DNA from: Synechococcus sp. CS-1331
GTDB taxonomy: Bacteria; Cyanobacteriota; Cyanobacteriia; PCC-6307; Cyanobiaceae
NCBI GenBank assembly: GCA_025127975.1
Contig: JAHLYQ010000025.1
Location: forward strand, 62,001 to 126,000
DNA length: 64,000 nucleotides
Direction: 5' to 3'
Positions 47,143 through 56,766 of this stretch are shown in pieces. The position numbers and the translations under genes were made by a program. The first letter of the stretch is position 1. Each line of letters begins with the position of its first letter. The notes beneath the pieces were generated by a model. It made no database searches and was not told the DNA's origin. It saw nothing but the letters and a program-made list of their open reading frames with translations.

Positions 47143-47976
47143 ATGCGGATCGCCACCTGGAACGTCAACTCCGTGCGCACCCGCCTCGACCAGGTGCTGG
47201 CCTGGCTGCAGCAGGAACGGCCCGAGGTGCTCTGCCTGCAGGAAACCAAGGTGACCGACGAGCTGTTTCCCCTGGAGGCCTTCGAGGGCCTGGGCTACGC
47301 CACGGCGATCAGCGGCCAGAAGGCCTACAACGGCGTCGCCATCCTCAGCCGCCTGCCCCTCGAAGACGTGCAGATCGGCTTTGACGCGCTGCTGCCCCAC
47401 GACCCGGAATCGCCTGGCCTCAGTGAGCAGAAACGGGTGATCAGCGCCCTCATTGACGGCATCCGGGTGCTGAACCTCTACGTGCCCAACGGCAGCTCCC
47501 TCAAGAGCGAGAAGTACCCCTACAAACTCGAGTGGCTGGCCTGCCTGGGCCGCTACCTGGAAATTCAGGCCCAGCAGGGCGATCCCCTCTGCATGGTGGG
47601 CGACTTCAACATTGGTCTGGAAAGCCGCGACCTCCCCGATCCCGAGCGCCTCACAGGCGGCATCATGGCTAGCCCGGCCGAGCGCGAAGCCCTCAAGGCC
47701 GCCCTGGGTGAGCGGCTCAGCGATGTGTTCAGGGTGTTCGAGCCCGCCAGCGGCCACTGGAGCTGGTGGGACTACCGCAGCGGGGCCTGGGACAGGGATC
47801 GGGGCTGGCGCATCGACCACACCTACCTCTGCCAAGAGCTGCTCGACTGCGCCACCGGCTGCGTGATCCACAAGGCCACACGGGGCAATGAGCAACCCAG
47901 CGACCATGCGCCGGTGGTGGTGAACCTGGTGTGGCCTCCAGCCCAGGACGAGAACGGGCCCGAAGAGAACTTCTGA
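47143..47976 (+). CDS. xth: exodeoxyribonuclease III (AP endonuclease)
   Basis: A 277-residue Xth/ExoIII protein: start MRIATWNVNSVRTRL, catalytic Glu in CLQETKV, Asp-Asn in VGDFNIGL, Trp/Asp in WSWWDYR, RIDHT, and the final SDHAPVVVNL. Repairs abasic sites. ATG 47143 has the canonical N-terminus; a TTG at 47125 is disregarded. Confidence 0.95.
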   Translation: MRIATWNVNSVRTRLDQVLAWLQQERPEVLCLQETKVTDELFPLEAFEGLGYATAISGQKAYNGVAILSRLPLEDVQIGFDALLPHDPESPGLSEQKRVISALIDGIRVLNLYVPNGSSLKSEKYPYKLEWLACLGRYLEIQAQQGDPLCMVGDFNIGLESRDLPDPERLTGGIMASPAEREALKAALGERLSDVFRVFEPASGHWSWWDYRSGAWDRDRGWRIDHTYLCQELLDCATGCVIHKATRGNEQPSDHAPVVVNLVWPPAQDENGPEENF

Positions 47977-47995
47977 AAATGGTGTTTGCTGAGAG

Positions 47996-49468
47996 CTAAA
48001 ACACCACCGCACCCTCAGGCAGGGGCTTGCCCTGCTGCCGGAGGACGGTCTGGCGCCGCGCCGATTCGCCGCAACTGCTGGGCGTGGGGAAGATCTTGCC
48101 GGGATTGGCCAGGCCGCAGGGATCAAATGCCTTGCGCACCAGCTGCATCGTGGCCAGGTCGTCGGGGCCGTACATCCAGTCGAGGTAACAGCGCTTGTCG
48201 GAGCCCACGCCGTGCTCGCCGGTAATGCTGCCGCCCACATCCACGCACAGCCTCAATATGGCTGCGCCCAGGGCCTGTACCCGCTCCTGCACGCCCGGCT
48301 CCCTGGCGGAATAGAGGATCAGGGGATGGAGGTTGCCGTCACCGGCATGGAACACGTTGGCCACCGGCATGCCGTGGCTGGCGCTGAGCTCTTCGATCGC
48401 AGCCAGCACCCGGGGCAGGCTGCTGCGCGGCACCACCCCATCCTGCAGGTAGTAGTTGGGAAAGCGGCGACCGAGAGCGGAGATGGCCGACTTGCGGCCC
48501 TTCCAGAGCAGGTTTCGTTCCTGTTCATCGGTGGCCTGGCGCATCGTGCGCGCGCCCGCTTGCTGGCAGAGAGCACTGACGAGCTCCACCGAGGCGGACA
48601 CCTCCCGCTCCTGGCCATCCAGCTCGATCAGCAGCAGCGCCGCCGCATCGCGGGGGTATTCATCCACCCCGAAATAGTCATCCACCGCCTCGATTGTGAG
48701 GCGATCCATCATCTCCATGCCGGAGGGCAGCACCCCGGCCGCTGTGACCAGCCGCACCGCCTCACCTGCCGCCTCCATCGAGCTGAAATCAGCCAGCAAC
48801 ACCGCCACGCTCTGGGGCGCCCGCAGCAGCCGCAAGGTGATCGCCGTGGCGATGCCGAGGGTGCCCTCACTGCCGATGAAGGTGCCGCGCAGGTCGAGCT
48901 CGGCGGTTTCCTCGAGCTCACTGCCGAGCGTGGTCACCGTGCCGTCGGGCAGCACCACCTCCATGCCAAGCACATGGTTACTGGTGACGCCGTACTTGAG
49001 GCAGTGCACCCCGCCGGAGTTTTCAGCCACGTTGCCGCCGATGCTGCAGGCCACCTGGCTGGAGGGGTCGGGGGCGTAATAGAAGCCATCACCAGCCACC
49101 GCCCGGGTCACCCAGCTGTTGATCACGCCGGGCTGCACGGTGATGCGCCGGTTTTCCAGATCCACCGCCAGCACCTGGCGCATGCGGCTGGTGACGATCA
49201 CCAGGGCATCGGTTTCAGCCACCGCTCCGCCGGAGAGCCCCGTGCCGCTGCCCCGGGCCACAAACGGCACCTCCAGCTCGTGGCACAACCGCACCACGGC
49301 GGCCACCTGCTCCGTGCTCTCAGGCAACACCACCAAACGGGGCTGGTGGCGTTTCAGGGTGAGCCCATCGCAGTCGTAGGCCAACAACTCCTGGCGGGCC
49401 GACACCACGGCAGGGGCTGGCAACAACCGCCGCAGTTGCCGCTCCAACTCTGGCCAGTTGACGCCCAA
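47996..49468 (-). CDS. glcD: glycolate oxidase / dehydrogenase subunit GlcD
   Basis: A 490-residue FAD-linked oxidase: PCMH/FAD_binding_4 domain with FVARGSGTGLSGGAVAE, SIGGNVAENSGGVHCLKYGVT, IGSEGTLGIATAITLRLL; C-terminal FAD-oxidase domain with HAGDGNLHPLI and GEHGVGSDKR. Oxidises photorespiratory glycolate to glyoxylate with an electron acceptor other than oxygen. glcE and glcF are not adjacent; cyanobacteria commonly have glcD alone. Divergent from hemL, 50 bases apart. Confidence 0.92.
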   Translation of the reverse strand: MGVNWPELERQLRRLLPAPAVVSARQELLAYDCDGLTLKRHQPRLVVLPESTEQVAAVVRLCHELEVPFVARGSGTGLSGGAVAETDALVIVTSRMRQVLAVDLENRRITVQPGVINSWVTRAVAGDGFYYAPDPSSQVACSIGGNVAENSGGVHCLKYGVTSNHVLGMEVVLPDGTVTTLGSELEETAELDLRGTFIGSEGTLGIATAITLRLLRAPQSVAVLLADFSSMEAAGEAVRLVTAAGVLPSGMEMMDRLTIEAVDDYFGVDEYPRDAAALLLIELDGQEREVSASVELVSALCQQAGARTMRQATDEQERNLLWKGRKSAISALGRRFPNYYLQDGVVPRSSLPRVLAAIEELSASHGMPVANVFHAGDGNLHPLILYSAREPGVQERVQALGAAILRLCVDVGGSITGEHGVGSDKRCYLDWMYGPDDLATMQLVRKAFDPCGLANPGKIFPTPSSCGESARRQTVLRQQGKPLPEGAVVF

Positions 49469-49518
49469 AGCACCCTTGGCATTCCAGCTGAACTTACCGG
49501 AATCGACAGGGTCCGGTT

Positions 49519-50892
49519 TTGAGTCAGGATGGAAGACGGTTTTCTACCTCTGCGGATTCCGCTTTGACCTCGGCTGCCACCTCCGCTCCGGCTTCGGGTT
49601 CTGCCCTGAACACCACCCGTTCCCAGGAGATCTTCCACGCTGCCCAAACCCTGATGCCCGGTGGCGTCAGCTCCCCGGTACGGGCGTTCAAGTCGGTCGG
49701 CGGCCAGCCGATCGTGTTCGACCGGGTCAAGGGCGCCTACGCCTGGGACGTGGACGGCAATCGCTACATCGATTACATCGGCAGCTGGGGCCCCGCCATC
49801 TGCGGCCATGCCCACCCTGAAGTGATCGCCGCCCTGCACGAGGCCGTTGACAAGGGCACCAGTTTCGGAGCCCCCTGTGCCCTCGAAAACACCCTCGCCG
49901 AGATGGTGATCGAAGCGGTGCCATCCGTTGAGATGGTGCGCTTCGTCAATTCCGGCACCGAGGCCTGCATGTCGGTGCTGCGCCTGATGCGGGCCTTCAC
50001 CGGCCGCGAAAAGATCATCAAGTTTGAAGGCTGCTACCACGGCCACGCCGACATGTTTCTGGTGAAGGCAGGCTCCGGGGTGGCCACCCTGGGGCTGCCC
50101 GATTCCCCCGGCGTGCCCCGCAGCACCGCCGCCAGCACCCTTACCGCCCCCTACAACGACCTGGAGGCCGTCAAGCAACTCTTCGCCGAGAACCCGGGCG
50201 AAATTGCCGGGGTAATCCTCGAGCCGGTGGTGGGCAATGCCGGCTTCATCACGCCGGAGCCCGGTTTTCTCGAGGGCATCCGCGAGCTCACCAAGGACAA
50301 CGGCGCCCTGCTGGTGTTCGATGAAGTCATGACCGGCTTCCGGATCAGCTACGGCGGAGCCCAGGCGAAATTCGGCATCCGCCCCGACCTCACCACCATG
50401 GGCAAGGTGATCGGTGGGGGCCTGCCAGTGGGGGCCTACGGCGGCCGCGCAGACATCATGGCCATGGTGGCCCCGGCCGGGCCCATGTATCAGGCCGGCA
50501 CCCTCAGCGGCAACCCCCTGGCGATGACCGCCGGCATCAAGACCCTGGAGCTGCTCAAGCAGAGCGGCACCTACGAGCGGCTCGATGCCATCACCAAGCG
50601 GTTGGTAGGCGGCATCCTCGAGGCTGGCCGAGCCGCTGGCCTGCCGATCTGCGGCGGCTCGATCAGCGCCATGTTTGGCTTCTTCCTGTGCGAGGGGCCG
50701 GTGCACAATTTCGAGGCGGCCAAGGCGGCCGATACGGTTCGCTTCGGCAAGCTGCACCGGGCCATGCTCGAGCGCGGCATCTACCTGGCCCCAAGCGCCT
50801 TCGAAGCTGGCTTCACCTCCCTGGCCCACTCCGACGCCGACATCGACGCCACCATTGCCGCATTCCGGGACAGCTTTGCGGCGGTGGCCTGA
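49519..50892 (+). CDS. hemL: glutamate-1-semialdehyde 2,1-aminomutase
   Basis: Makes 5-aminolevulinate for heme and chlorophyll; cytosolic, PLP-dependent. Up to 457 residues: [77 protein letters not shown], and PLP Lys in [18 protein letters not shown], followed by [13 protein letters not shown]. The start is uncertain: TTG 49519 or TTG 49564; the N-terminal 30 residues are low-complexity, as in other picocyanobacterial HemL. A short hairpin (49496-49517) with a T-run precedes the TTG. Confidence 0.95.
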   Translation: MSQDGRRFSTSADSALTSAATSAPASGSALNTTRSQEIFHAAQTLMPGGVSSPVRAFKSVGGQPIVFDRVKGAYAWDVDGNRYIDYIGSWGPAICGHAHPEVIAALHEAVDKGTSFGAPCALENTLAEMVIEAVPSVEMVRFVNSGTEACMSVLRLMRAFTGREKIIKFEGCYHGHADMFLVKAGSGVATLGLPDSPGVPRSTAASTLTAPYNDLEAVKQLFAENPGEIAGVILEPVVGNAGFITPEPGFLEGIRELTKDNGALLVFDEVMTGFRISYGGAQAKFGIRPDLTTMGKVIGGGLPVGAYGGRADIMAMVAPAGPMYQAGTLSGNPLAMTAGIKTLELLKQSGTYERLDAITKRLVGGILEAGRAAGLPICGGSISAMFGFFLCEGPVHNFEAAKAADTVRFGKLHRAMLERGIYLAPSAFEAGFTSLAHSDADIDATIAAFRDSFAAVA

Positions 50893-50903
50893 GCCCAGCC
50901 CCC

Positions 50904-52115
50904 ATGAAGCGTCGTCTTGCCTCCAGCCTGGCCGCCCTGCTCTCTGCTGCTGCTGCACTCAGCGCCTGCCAGGGCTCAGACGATCAGGGGCCGGTCAATC
51001 TCAGCAAGGGGGTTCCCGTTGGGGCCGTATTGGCCCTCACCGGCAATGCCAACGTCTACGGCCAGGACCAGAAAATCGGCATCGAGCTCTCCCTGGCAGC
51101 CCTCAATGGCGCCGGCGGCGTTAACGGCAAACCCCTATTCCTAAACATCGAAGACGGGGGCAGTGCCGCGCCCAGTGCCAACGCTGCCTTCACCTTGCAG
51201 ATCAACCGGGGCATGCTTGCCCTGATCGGCCCCACCCTCTCCCAGCAAGCATTTTCGGCCGATCCAATCGCCCAGCGGCGGGGCGTACCGGTGGTGGCTC
51301 CCTCGAATACCGCCACCGGCATTCCGGAGATCGGCCATTTCATTAGCCGGGTTTCAGCCCAGAGCTCGGTGATCGCGCCCCTCTCGATTGCCAAGGCCCT
51401 GCAACTCAACCCAGGCATCCGCCGGGCAGCGGTGTTTTACGCCCAAGACGATGCATACAGCACCGCCGAGACGGTGATCTTCCAGCAGGCCCTCACAGCC
51501 AAGGGCCTCAAGCCAGTCACGGTGCAACGCACCCAGCTAAACGACCAAGACTTCCAGAGCCAGATCACCGCCGCCCTAAATCAGAAGCCCGATCTGGTGG
51601 TGCTGTCGCTGCAGGCCATGGATGGCGGCAATCTGATCCGCCAGCTGCGGGAGCTCGGTTACCGCGGCGCGATCGTGGTGGGCAATGGCATGAACACTCC
51701 AAACATCTACCCGATCTGCCAGAAGTATTGCGACGGCATCTTGATCGCCCAGGCCTACAGCCCGGAGCTGGCCACGCCCGCCAACCAACGCTTTACCGCC
51801 GCCTTCGCTGCAGCCCAGGCCCGCAATCCCAAGGTCAGCCCGATCCCACCCCAGCTCACCGCCCAGGCCTATACAGCCATGCAGGTGATCGGCGAAGCGC
51901 TCGCCCGCCTCGATCGCAGCCAACCGCTCCAGGGCCTCCCGCTGGCCCAGGCCCGCAAGGCCCTGATGGCTGAAATCCTCGGCGGCACCTACCAAACCCC
52001 CCTTGGTGAAATCCGCTTCACCCCCGAGGGCGAGGTGATCCAAAAGAACTTTTTTGTGGCCAAGGTGCGCATGAATCCAGATGGCAAGAGCGGTCGTTTT
52101 ACCCTGCTGCCTTAA
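50904..52115 (+). CDS. amino-acid ABC transporter substrate-binding lipoprotein (LIV type), copy 1
   Basis: A 403-residue periplasmic-binding protein of the branched-chain / neutral amino-acid (LivK, NatB) family. Lipobox-like LSACQGSDD after the leader; GAVLALTGNANVYGQDQKIGIEL, LIGPTLSQQAFSADPIAQRRGVPVVAPSNTATGIPEIG, AAVFYAQDDAYSTAETVIFQQAL and QKPDLVVLSLQAMDGGNLIRQLRELGYRGAIVVGNG show the two-lobe fold. First gene of the transporter unit running to 56725, closely followed by a second copy. Confidence 0.9.
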   Translation: MKRRLASSLAALLSAAAALSACQGSDDQGPVNLSKGVPVGAVLALTGNANVYGQDQKIGIELSLAALNGAGGVNGKPLFLNIEDGGSAAPSANAAFTLQINRGMLALIGPTLSQQAFSADPIAQRRGVPVVAPSNTATGIPEIGHFISRVSAQSSVIAPLSIAKALQLNPGIRRAAVFYAQDDAYSTAETVIFQQALTAKGLKPVTVQRTQLNDQDFQSQITAALNQKPDLVVLSLQAMDGGNLIRQLRELGYRGAIVVGNGMNTPNIYPICQKYCDGILIAQAYSPELATPANQRFTAAFAAAQARNPKVSPIPPQLTAQAYTAMQVIGEALARLDRSQPLQGLPLAQARKALMAEILGGTYQTPLGEIRFTPEGEVIQKNFFVAKVRMNPDGKSGRFTLLP

Positions 52116-52130
52116 TTCCATATCTATCCC

Positions 52131-53381
52131 TTGACCATTCCCCCCACCAGATCGGCCCCGTTCTACTTCACAGCTCTGGCACTTGGTCTTAGTGGGGCTT
52201 GCGCAATCCTGGTGGGCTGCCAACCGGCAAGTCGTCCTACTTCAGGCAATCAAACCCTAACGCTGGGTGCAGTGGTCGCTCTCACTGGCAATGCCAGCCT
52301 GATTGGCCAGGACCAGCGCATCGGCTTGGAACTGGCCGAGAGCGAATTCGGTGGTAGCACCCCTGCCCTGAGCGTGCGACTGGAGGATGGTGGCTCCGAC
52401 GAGCAGACCGCCACCACGGCCTTTCGGCGCTTGCTGCAGCAACCGGTGGTCGCCTTGATCGGCCCCTCCCTCTCCCAGCAGGCTTTCGCCGTGAATCCCA
52501 TCGCCGATCCCGCCGGCGTGCCAGTGCTTGGTGCCTCCAACACGGCCATCGGCATTCCCCAGATCGGCCCCTTCGTCTCGAGAATCTCAGCCCCCGTGTC
52601 CAAGGTGGCGCCCCTGTCGATTCAGGCAGCCAAGCGTCTCAACCCCAAGCTGGAACGGGTGGCCGTCTTCTTCGCCCAAGACGATGCCTACAGCACCTCG
52701 GAAACCAAGATCTTCCAAAAGAGTATCCAGGGGCTGGGGCTGAAGCTGGTTACCGTGCAGCGCACCAGCACGGCTGACATTGATTTTCAGAAGCCGATTG
52801 CCGACACGCTGCAGACCAGACCCGATCTGATCGTGATTTCAGCCCTTCCCAATGATGGGGGCAACCTGGTGCGCCAGCTGCGGGAGATGGGCTACGCAGG
52901 CCTGATTGCAGCGGGAAACGGCATGAATTCCCCGAACATCTATTCGGTGTGCCAACGCTATTGCGACGGTCTGTTGATTGCCCAGGCCTACAGCCCTGAG
53001 GCCAAAACGGCCGTCAACCGTCGCTTTGTGCAGCTCTATCAAAAACAGCGTGGAGGCACGGCACCCCCGCAGTTCACGGCCCAGGCCTACGCCGCCATGC
53101 AGGTGATCCACGAGGCCCTGACCCGCCTCGACCGGCAAGAATCCCTCAGAAGTCAGAGCCGGAACCAGGCCCTGGCAACCATGGCCTTGCCGGAACTGCG
53201 CCGCGCCCTCAACACAATCCTGCTCCAGGGCACCTACGACACGCCCCTGGGTGAAATCCGCTTCACGCCGGAAGGAGAAGTGATCCAGAAGGATTTCTAC
53301 GTGGCCCGCGTGAAGATGGACGCAAAAGGCAAAACCGGGCGCTTTGCGCTGCTGCCCAACCCATCGCCTGCCACCCCCTAG
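52131..53381 (+). CDS. amino-acid ABC transporter substrate-binding lipoprotein (LIV type), copy 2
   Basis: A 416-residue paralogue of the preceding gene, with matching GAVVALTGNASLIGQDQRIGLEL, LIGPSLSQQAFAVNPIADPAGVPVLGASNTAIGIPQIG, VAVFFAQDDAYSTSETKIFQKS and LVRQLREMGYAGLIAAGNGMN. Leader ends in a lipobox LVGCQ. TTG 52131 is the start; no in-frame ATG is near. Tandem duplication and divergence of lobe surface residues suggests distinct ligands for one permease. Confidence 0.9.
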   Translation: MTIPPTRSAPFYFTALALGLSGACAILVGCQPASRPTSGNQTLTLGAVVALTGNASLIGQDQRIGLELAESEFGGSTPALSVRLEDGGSDEQTATTAFRRLLQQPVVALIGPSLSQQAFAVNPIADPAGVPVLGASNTAIGIPQIGPFVSRISAPVSKVAPLSIQAAKRLNPKLERVAVFFAQDDAYSTSETKIFQKSIQGLGLKLVTVQRTSTADIDFQKPIADTLQTRPDLIVISALPNDGGNLVRQLREMGYAGLIAAGNGMNSPNIYSVCQRYCDGLLIAQAYSPEAKTAVNRRFVQLYQKQRGGTAPPQFTAQAYAAMQVIHEALTRLDRQESLRSQSRNQALATMALPELRRALNTILLQGTYDTPLGEIRFTPEGEVIQKDFYVARVKMDAKGKTGRFALLPNPSPATP

Positions 53382-53392
53382 ACCCAGAGCGC

Positions 53393-54325
53393 ATGGAAGC
53401 CCTACTGCAACTTTTGTTTAACGGTCTCTCGGTTGGGGCGGTCTATGCCCTGTTTGCCCTGGGCTACACCCTGGTGTTCTCGGTGCTAGGCGTGATCAAC
53501 TTCGCCCATGGCGCCATCTTCACCCTGGGGGCCTACTTCACCTATTTCCTGATCGGAGGCGCGGTGGGGGCCAATGGACTTATGGCCGGCCTGCAGCTCC
53601 CCTTTGCCCTGCCCTTCTGGCTGGCCCTACCACTGGCCGGATTGGGAGCGGCGGCGGTAGCGCTGGTGCTCGAACGCATCGCCTTCCGCCCCCTGCGCGA
53701 CCGGGGCTCCGATCCCCTGCTGGCCCTGATCACGAGCCTGGGGGCCGGGGTGATTTTGGTGAACCTGATCCAATTGCTGGTGGGAGCCGAGAGCTATTCG
53801 ATCCCGGTTGAAACCCTTGAGTCGCTCCCTGTGGCTCTGAGCATCGCCGGTGCCAAGGTGCGCACCGTGCAGGTGATGCTGCTGGCCATTGCCGGCCTGC
53901 TGCTGGCAGCCCTTTCGATCTGGATAGACGGCAGCCGCAGCGGCAAGGCGCTGCAAGCCGTTTCCGAAGACCCGATCACCGCCCAGCTGCTGGGGATCAA
54001 CAGCGGCCGCATGATCCAGATCGCCTTCGGCATCAGTGGCTTCCTGGCCGGTGTGGCCGGGGGTCTGGTGGGGTTGAGCGTCAGCATCGCCGGGCCTTAC
54101 TTCGGCATTGGCTACGGGCTCAAGGGGCTGGGGGTGCTGGTGCTAGGCGGGCTCGGCAGCGTGCCTGGCGCCGTGCTGGGCGGCTTGATCATCGGCCTGG
54201 CCGAGGCCTGCGTGCCGGCCGAACTATCGGGCTACAAAGATGCGGTCTCCTTTGGCTTCCTGTTCCTGGTGCTGTTGATCAGGCCCCAGGGTCTGCTGGG
54301 CCGCCCCCAGGCCAACAAGGTGTGA
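53393..54325 (+). CDS. livH: amino-acid ABC transporter permease (LivH type)
   Basis: A 310-residue permease with eight helices: LLFNGLSVGAVYALFALGYTLVFSVLGVINFAHG (LivH signature), ERIAFRPLRDRGSDPLLALITSLG, the ATPase-contact KALQAVSEDPITAQLLGIN, and GLKGLGVLVLGGLGSVPGAVLGGLIIG. Start 11 bases after the second binding protein. In cyanobacteria the equivalent Nat system takes up neutral amino acids; the substrate here is not determined. Confidence 0.92.
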   Translation: MEALLQLLFNGLSVGAVYALFALGYTLVFSVLGVINFAHGAIFTLGAYFTYFLIGGAVGANGLMAGLQLPFALPFWLALPLAGLGAAAVALVLERIAFRPLRDRGSDPLLALITSLGAGVILVNLIQLLVGAESYSIPVETLESLPVALSIAGAKVRTVQVMLLAIAGLLLAALSIWIDGSRSGKALQAVSEDPITAQLLGINSGRMIQIAFGISGFLAGVAGGLVGLSVSIAGPYFGIGYGLKGLGVLVLGGLGSVPGAVLGGLIIGLAEACVPAELSGYKDAVSFGFLFLVLLIRPQGLLGRPQANKV

Positions 54326-55239
54326 TCAGCATGGATGCCGGCCTGCTCGAACAAATGCTGCTGGGGGCCCTGCTGGGCCTATCGGTGTACCTGCCCCTGC
54401 GCTGCGGCCAGCTCTCCCTCGCCACCCCTGGCTTCTTCGCCATTGGCGGCACGGTGGCAGCCCTGCTCTCGACGCGGCTGCCCGCCCTAGCCGGCAGCGG
54501 CAGCACCTACCCGATCACTTCAGTTTTGCTGGAGATGGCTCTAGCAGCCCTGCTCACCGGCGTGCTGGCCCTGGGCCTGGGCCGGGTGGTGCTGCGGCTG
54601 CGGGGCATCTACCTAGCCATCGCCACGATCGCCCTGGTTGAGATTCTGCGGGTTGTCACCCTCAACCTGGAATTCACCGGCGGAGCCCTGGGCATCTTCG
54701 GCATCCCCCAGCCATTTGATAGCGCCGCTGGCTACGCCGCCTTCACCCTGGCGCTGCTGGCGCTGATCTGCTGGCTATGCGATCGGCTCGAAAAGACCAG
54801 GCCTGGCCGGGCTATGGCCGCCATCCGCGACGACGAACTGGCCGCCGCCAGCCAGGGCATCAACACCGCCGACACCAAGCTGCTCGCCTTTGTGCTCAGC
54901 GCCCTGGTGGCGGGGATCACCGGTGTTGTGGCCGCCCACTTCCTCAACTCCTGGAACGCCAAACTGGGCAACTTCGACGCCAGCATCACCACCCTGGCTT
55001 TCGTGGTGTTCGGCGGCTCGCGCACCTGGCTGGGGCCGGTGTTTGGCGGCCTGCTGCTCACCGCCTTACCGGAACTGCTGCGCCCGGTCGGCGACCTGCG
55101 CCTGATTGTCTTTGGCGCCGTGATTCTGGTGGGTCCCCTGTTCTTTCCCCAAGGAGTGATCACCCCGGAGCTGTTTAAGACGCTCAAGCGAATAATGCTG
55201 CGCCCACCCACCCCAGCAGCGCAGGGGGGAAAGCCATGA
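54322..55239 (+). CDS. livM: amino-acid ABC transporter permease (LivM type)
   Basis: A 305-residue permease: LSVYLPLRCGQLSLATPGFFAIG, LRGIYLAIATIALVEILRVV, RAMAAIRDDELAAASQGINTADTKL, and GGSRTWLGPVFGGLLLTALPELLR are LivM features. GTG 54322 overlaps livH by four bases; ATG 54331 is also possible. Coupled to livG by ATGA overlap. Confidence 0.92.
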   Translation: MISMDAGLLEQMLLGALLGLSVYLPLRCGQLSLATPGFFAIGGTVAALLSTRLPALAGSGSTYPITSVLLEMALAALLTGVLALGLGRVVLRLRGIYLAIATIALVEILRVVTLNLEFTGGALGIFGIPQPFDSAAGYAAFTLALLALICWLCDRLEKTRPGRAMAAIRDDELAAASQGINTADTKLLAFVLSALVAGITGVVAAHFLNSWNAKLGNFDASITTLAFVVFGGSRTWLGPVFGGLLLTALPELLRPVGDLRLIVFGAVILVGPLFFPQGVITPELFKTLKRIMLRPPTPAAQGGKP

Positions 55240-56000
55240 GCCTGCTTCAGGTTGAGGATGTGGGGGTGCGCTTCGGTGGCCTGCAGGCCTTGCAGGGTGT
55301 CGATCTCGAGGTGCAGCAGGGCGAGATTTTTGGCCTACTTGGCCCCAATGGTGCCGGCAAGACCACCCTGTTCAACGTGATTTCTGGCCTCACCGCCGCC
55401 AGCTGCGGCCGCGTGCGCTGGCGCGGGGCAAGCCTTGCTGGCCTCAGCAGCCACCGCATTGCCCGCCTCGGCATCGCTCGCACCTTCCAGAATCTGCGTC
55501 TGTTTAACTCGCTGAGTTGTCTCGACAACGTTCTGGTTGGCATGCATCAGCACGGCCGTCAGCCGCCCCTAGCGGCCCTGCTGCAAACCCAGGCCTTTCG
55601 CCGCCGCGAAACCCAGCTGCATCAACAGGCTCAAGAGCTGCTTGCCCTATTCCAGCTGGAAGCCGCTGCCCACCAAAACGCCGCCAGCCTTTCCTACGGA
55701 GACCGGCGCCGCCTGGAGATGGCCCGGGCCCTGGCCAGCCGCCCCCAGCTCCTGCTGCTCGATGAGCCGGCCGCTGGCATGAACCCAGCAGAGAAAGATG
55801 AGCTGCGGGAGCTGATCCGGCGCATCCGGGACCAGTTCAAGCTGACGGTGCTGATCATTGAGCACCATGTGCCCTTGATGTTGGGTCTTTGCGACCGTCT
55901 GGCAGTACTCAACTTCGGCCAATGCATCGCCCTGGGCAGCCCCGACCAGGTGCGGCGCGACCCGGCCGTGATCGAGGCCTATCTGGGCGGTGGCGCATGA
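55236..56000 (+). CDS. livG: amino-acid ABC transporter ATPase (LivG type)
   Basis: A 254-residue ATPase: Walker A GPNGAGKTT, RIARLGIARTFQNLRLFNSL (Q-loop region of LivG), signature LSYGDRRRLEMARALA, Walker B LLLLDEPAAGMNPAEKDEL, switch His EHHVPL. It overlaps livM and livF by four bases each. Confidence 0.94.
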   Translation: MSLLQVEDVGVRFGGLQALQGVDLEVQQGEIFGLLGPNGAGKTTLFNVISGLTAASCGRVRWRGASLAGLSSHRIARLGIARTFQNLRLFNSLSCLDNVLVGMHQHGRQPPLAALLQTQAFRRRETQLHQQAQELLALFQLEAAAHQNAASLSYGDRRRLEMARALASRPQLLLLDEPAAGMNPAEKDELRELIRRIRDQFKLTVLIIEHHVPLMLGLCDRLAVLNFGQCIALGSPDQVRRDPAVIEAYLGGGA

Positions 56001-56725
56001 ACGGCCCCCAAGCGCCCCTGCTGGAGCTTCGCAACCTGGTGGTGCGCTACGGCAGCATCACGGCCCTGCATGGCATCAATTTGACGGTGCAAGCCGGCGA
56101 ACTGGTGACCCTGCTGGGGGCCAATGGCGCCGGTAAAAGCACCACCCTGCGGGCCATCTCCGGCCTGATTCACCCAGCCGGCGGCGAGATTTTCTGGCAT
56201 GGCGGCTTGATCAATCGCCTGCGCACCGAGCGCACCGTCAAACTGGGCATCAGCCACTGCCCGGAAGGTCGCCGGGTGCTCAGCCGCCAGTCGGTAGCCG
56301 ACAACCTGGCCCTGGGCGCCTGGTTGCGCCGGGACAAAGCCGCAATCGCCAGTGATCTGGAGCGCTGCTACGCCCTATTTCCCCGCCTGGCCGAGCGCCG
56401 CAGCCAGCTGGCCGGCTCCCTTTCCGGCGGCGAGCAGCAGATGCTGGCCATCAGCCGCTCCCTGATGGCCAGGCCCACCCTGTTGATGTTGGATGAGCCG
56501 AGTCTGGGATTAGCGCCCCGGCTAGTAGCCGAGGTGATGGCCGCCCTGGCCCAGCTGCACCGCGATGGCCTCACCATTTTGCTCGTAGAGCAAAACGCCC
56601 AGGCAGCCCTAACCATTGCCGATCGGGGCCTGGTACTGGAGGCAGGAAGCATCAGCGCCGCCGGCCGCGCCGAACAACTCCTGGCCGACGACAGCCTCCA
56701 GGCCTCCTATCTAGGGGCGAACTGA
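55997..56725 (+). CDS. livF: amino-acid ABC transporter ATPase (LivF type)
   Basis: A 242-residue ATPase from ATG 55997: Walker A GANGAGKST, TVKLGISHCPEGRRVLSRQSVADNLALGAW (LivF typical), signature LSGGEQQMLAISRSLM, Walker B LLMLDEPSLGLAPRLV, switch region VEQNAQ. The stop region is part of a small repeat (56714-56764). Last gene of the transporter operon. Confidence 0.94.
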   Translation: MNGPQAPLLELRNLVVRYGSITALHGINLTVQAGELVTLLGANGAGKSTTLRAISGLIHPAGGEIFWHGGLINRLRTERTVKLGISHCPEGRRVLSRQSVADNLALGAWLRRDKAAIASDLERCYALFPRLAERRSQLAGSLSGGEQQMLAISRSLMARPTLLMLDEPSLGLAPRLVAEVMAALAQLHRDGLTILLVEQNAQAALTIADRGLVLEAGSISAAGRAEQLLADDSLQASYLGAN

Positions 56726-56764
56726 CTATTGGCTAACTGAGCAGGGGCGAACTGAGCAGGGGCA
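56714..56764. repeat. short direct repeats at the livF stop
   Basis: GGGGCGAACTGA occurs at 56714-56725 (the livF end and stop) and 56744-56755; AACTGAGCAGGGGC occurs as a tandem pair at 56735-56748 and 56750-56763. The livF end appears to have been partly duplicated into the gap before the convergent Nif11 gene. Confidence 0.7.
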
Positions 56765-56766
56765 GC

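Noticed and set aside
49354..50958. A 534-codon open frame opposite hemL
   Set aside because: Antisense shadow of an unmistakable hemL; composition biased to Gly/Ala/His.
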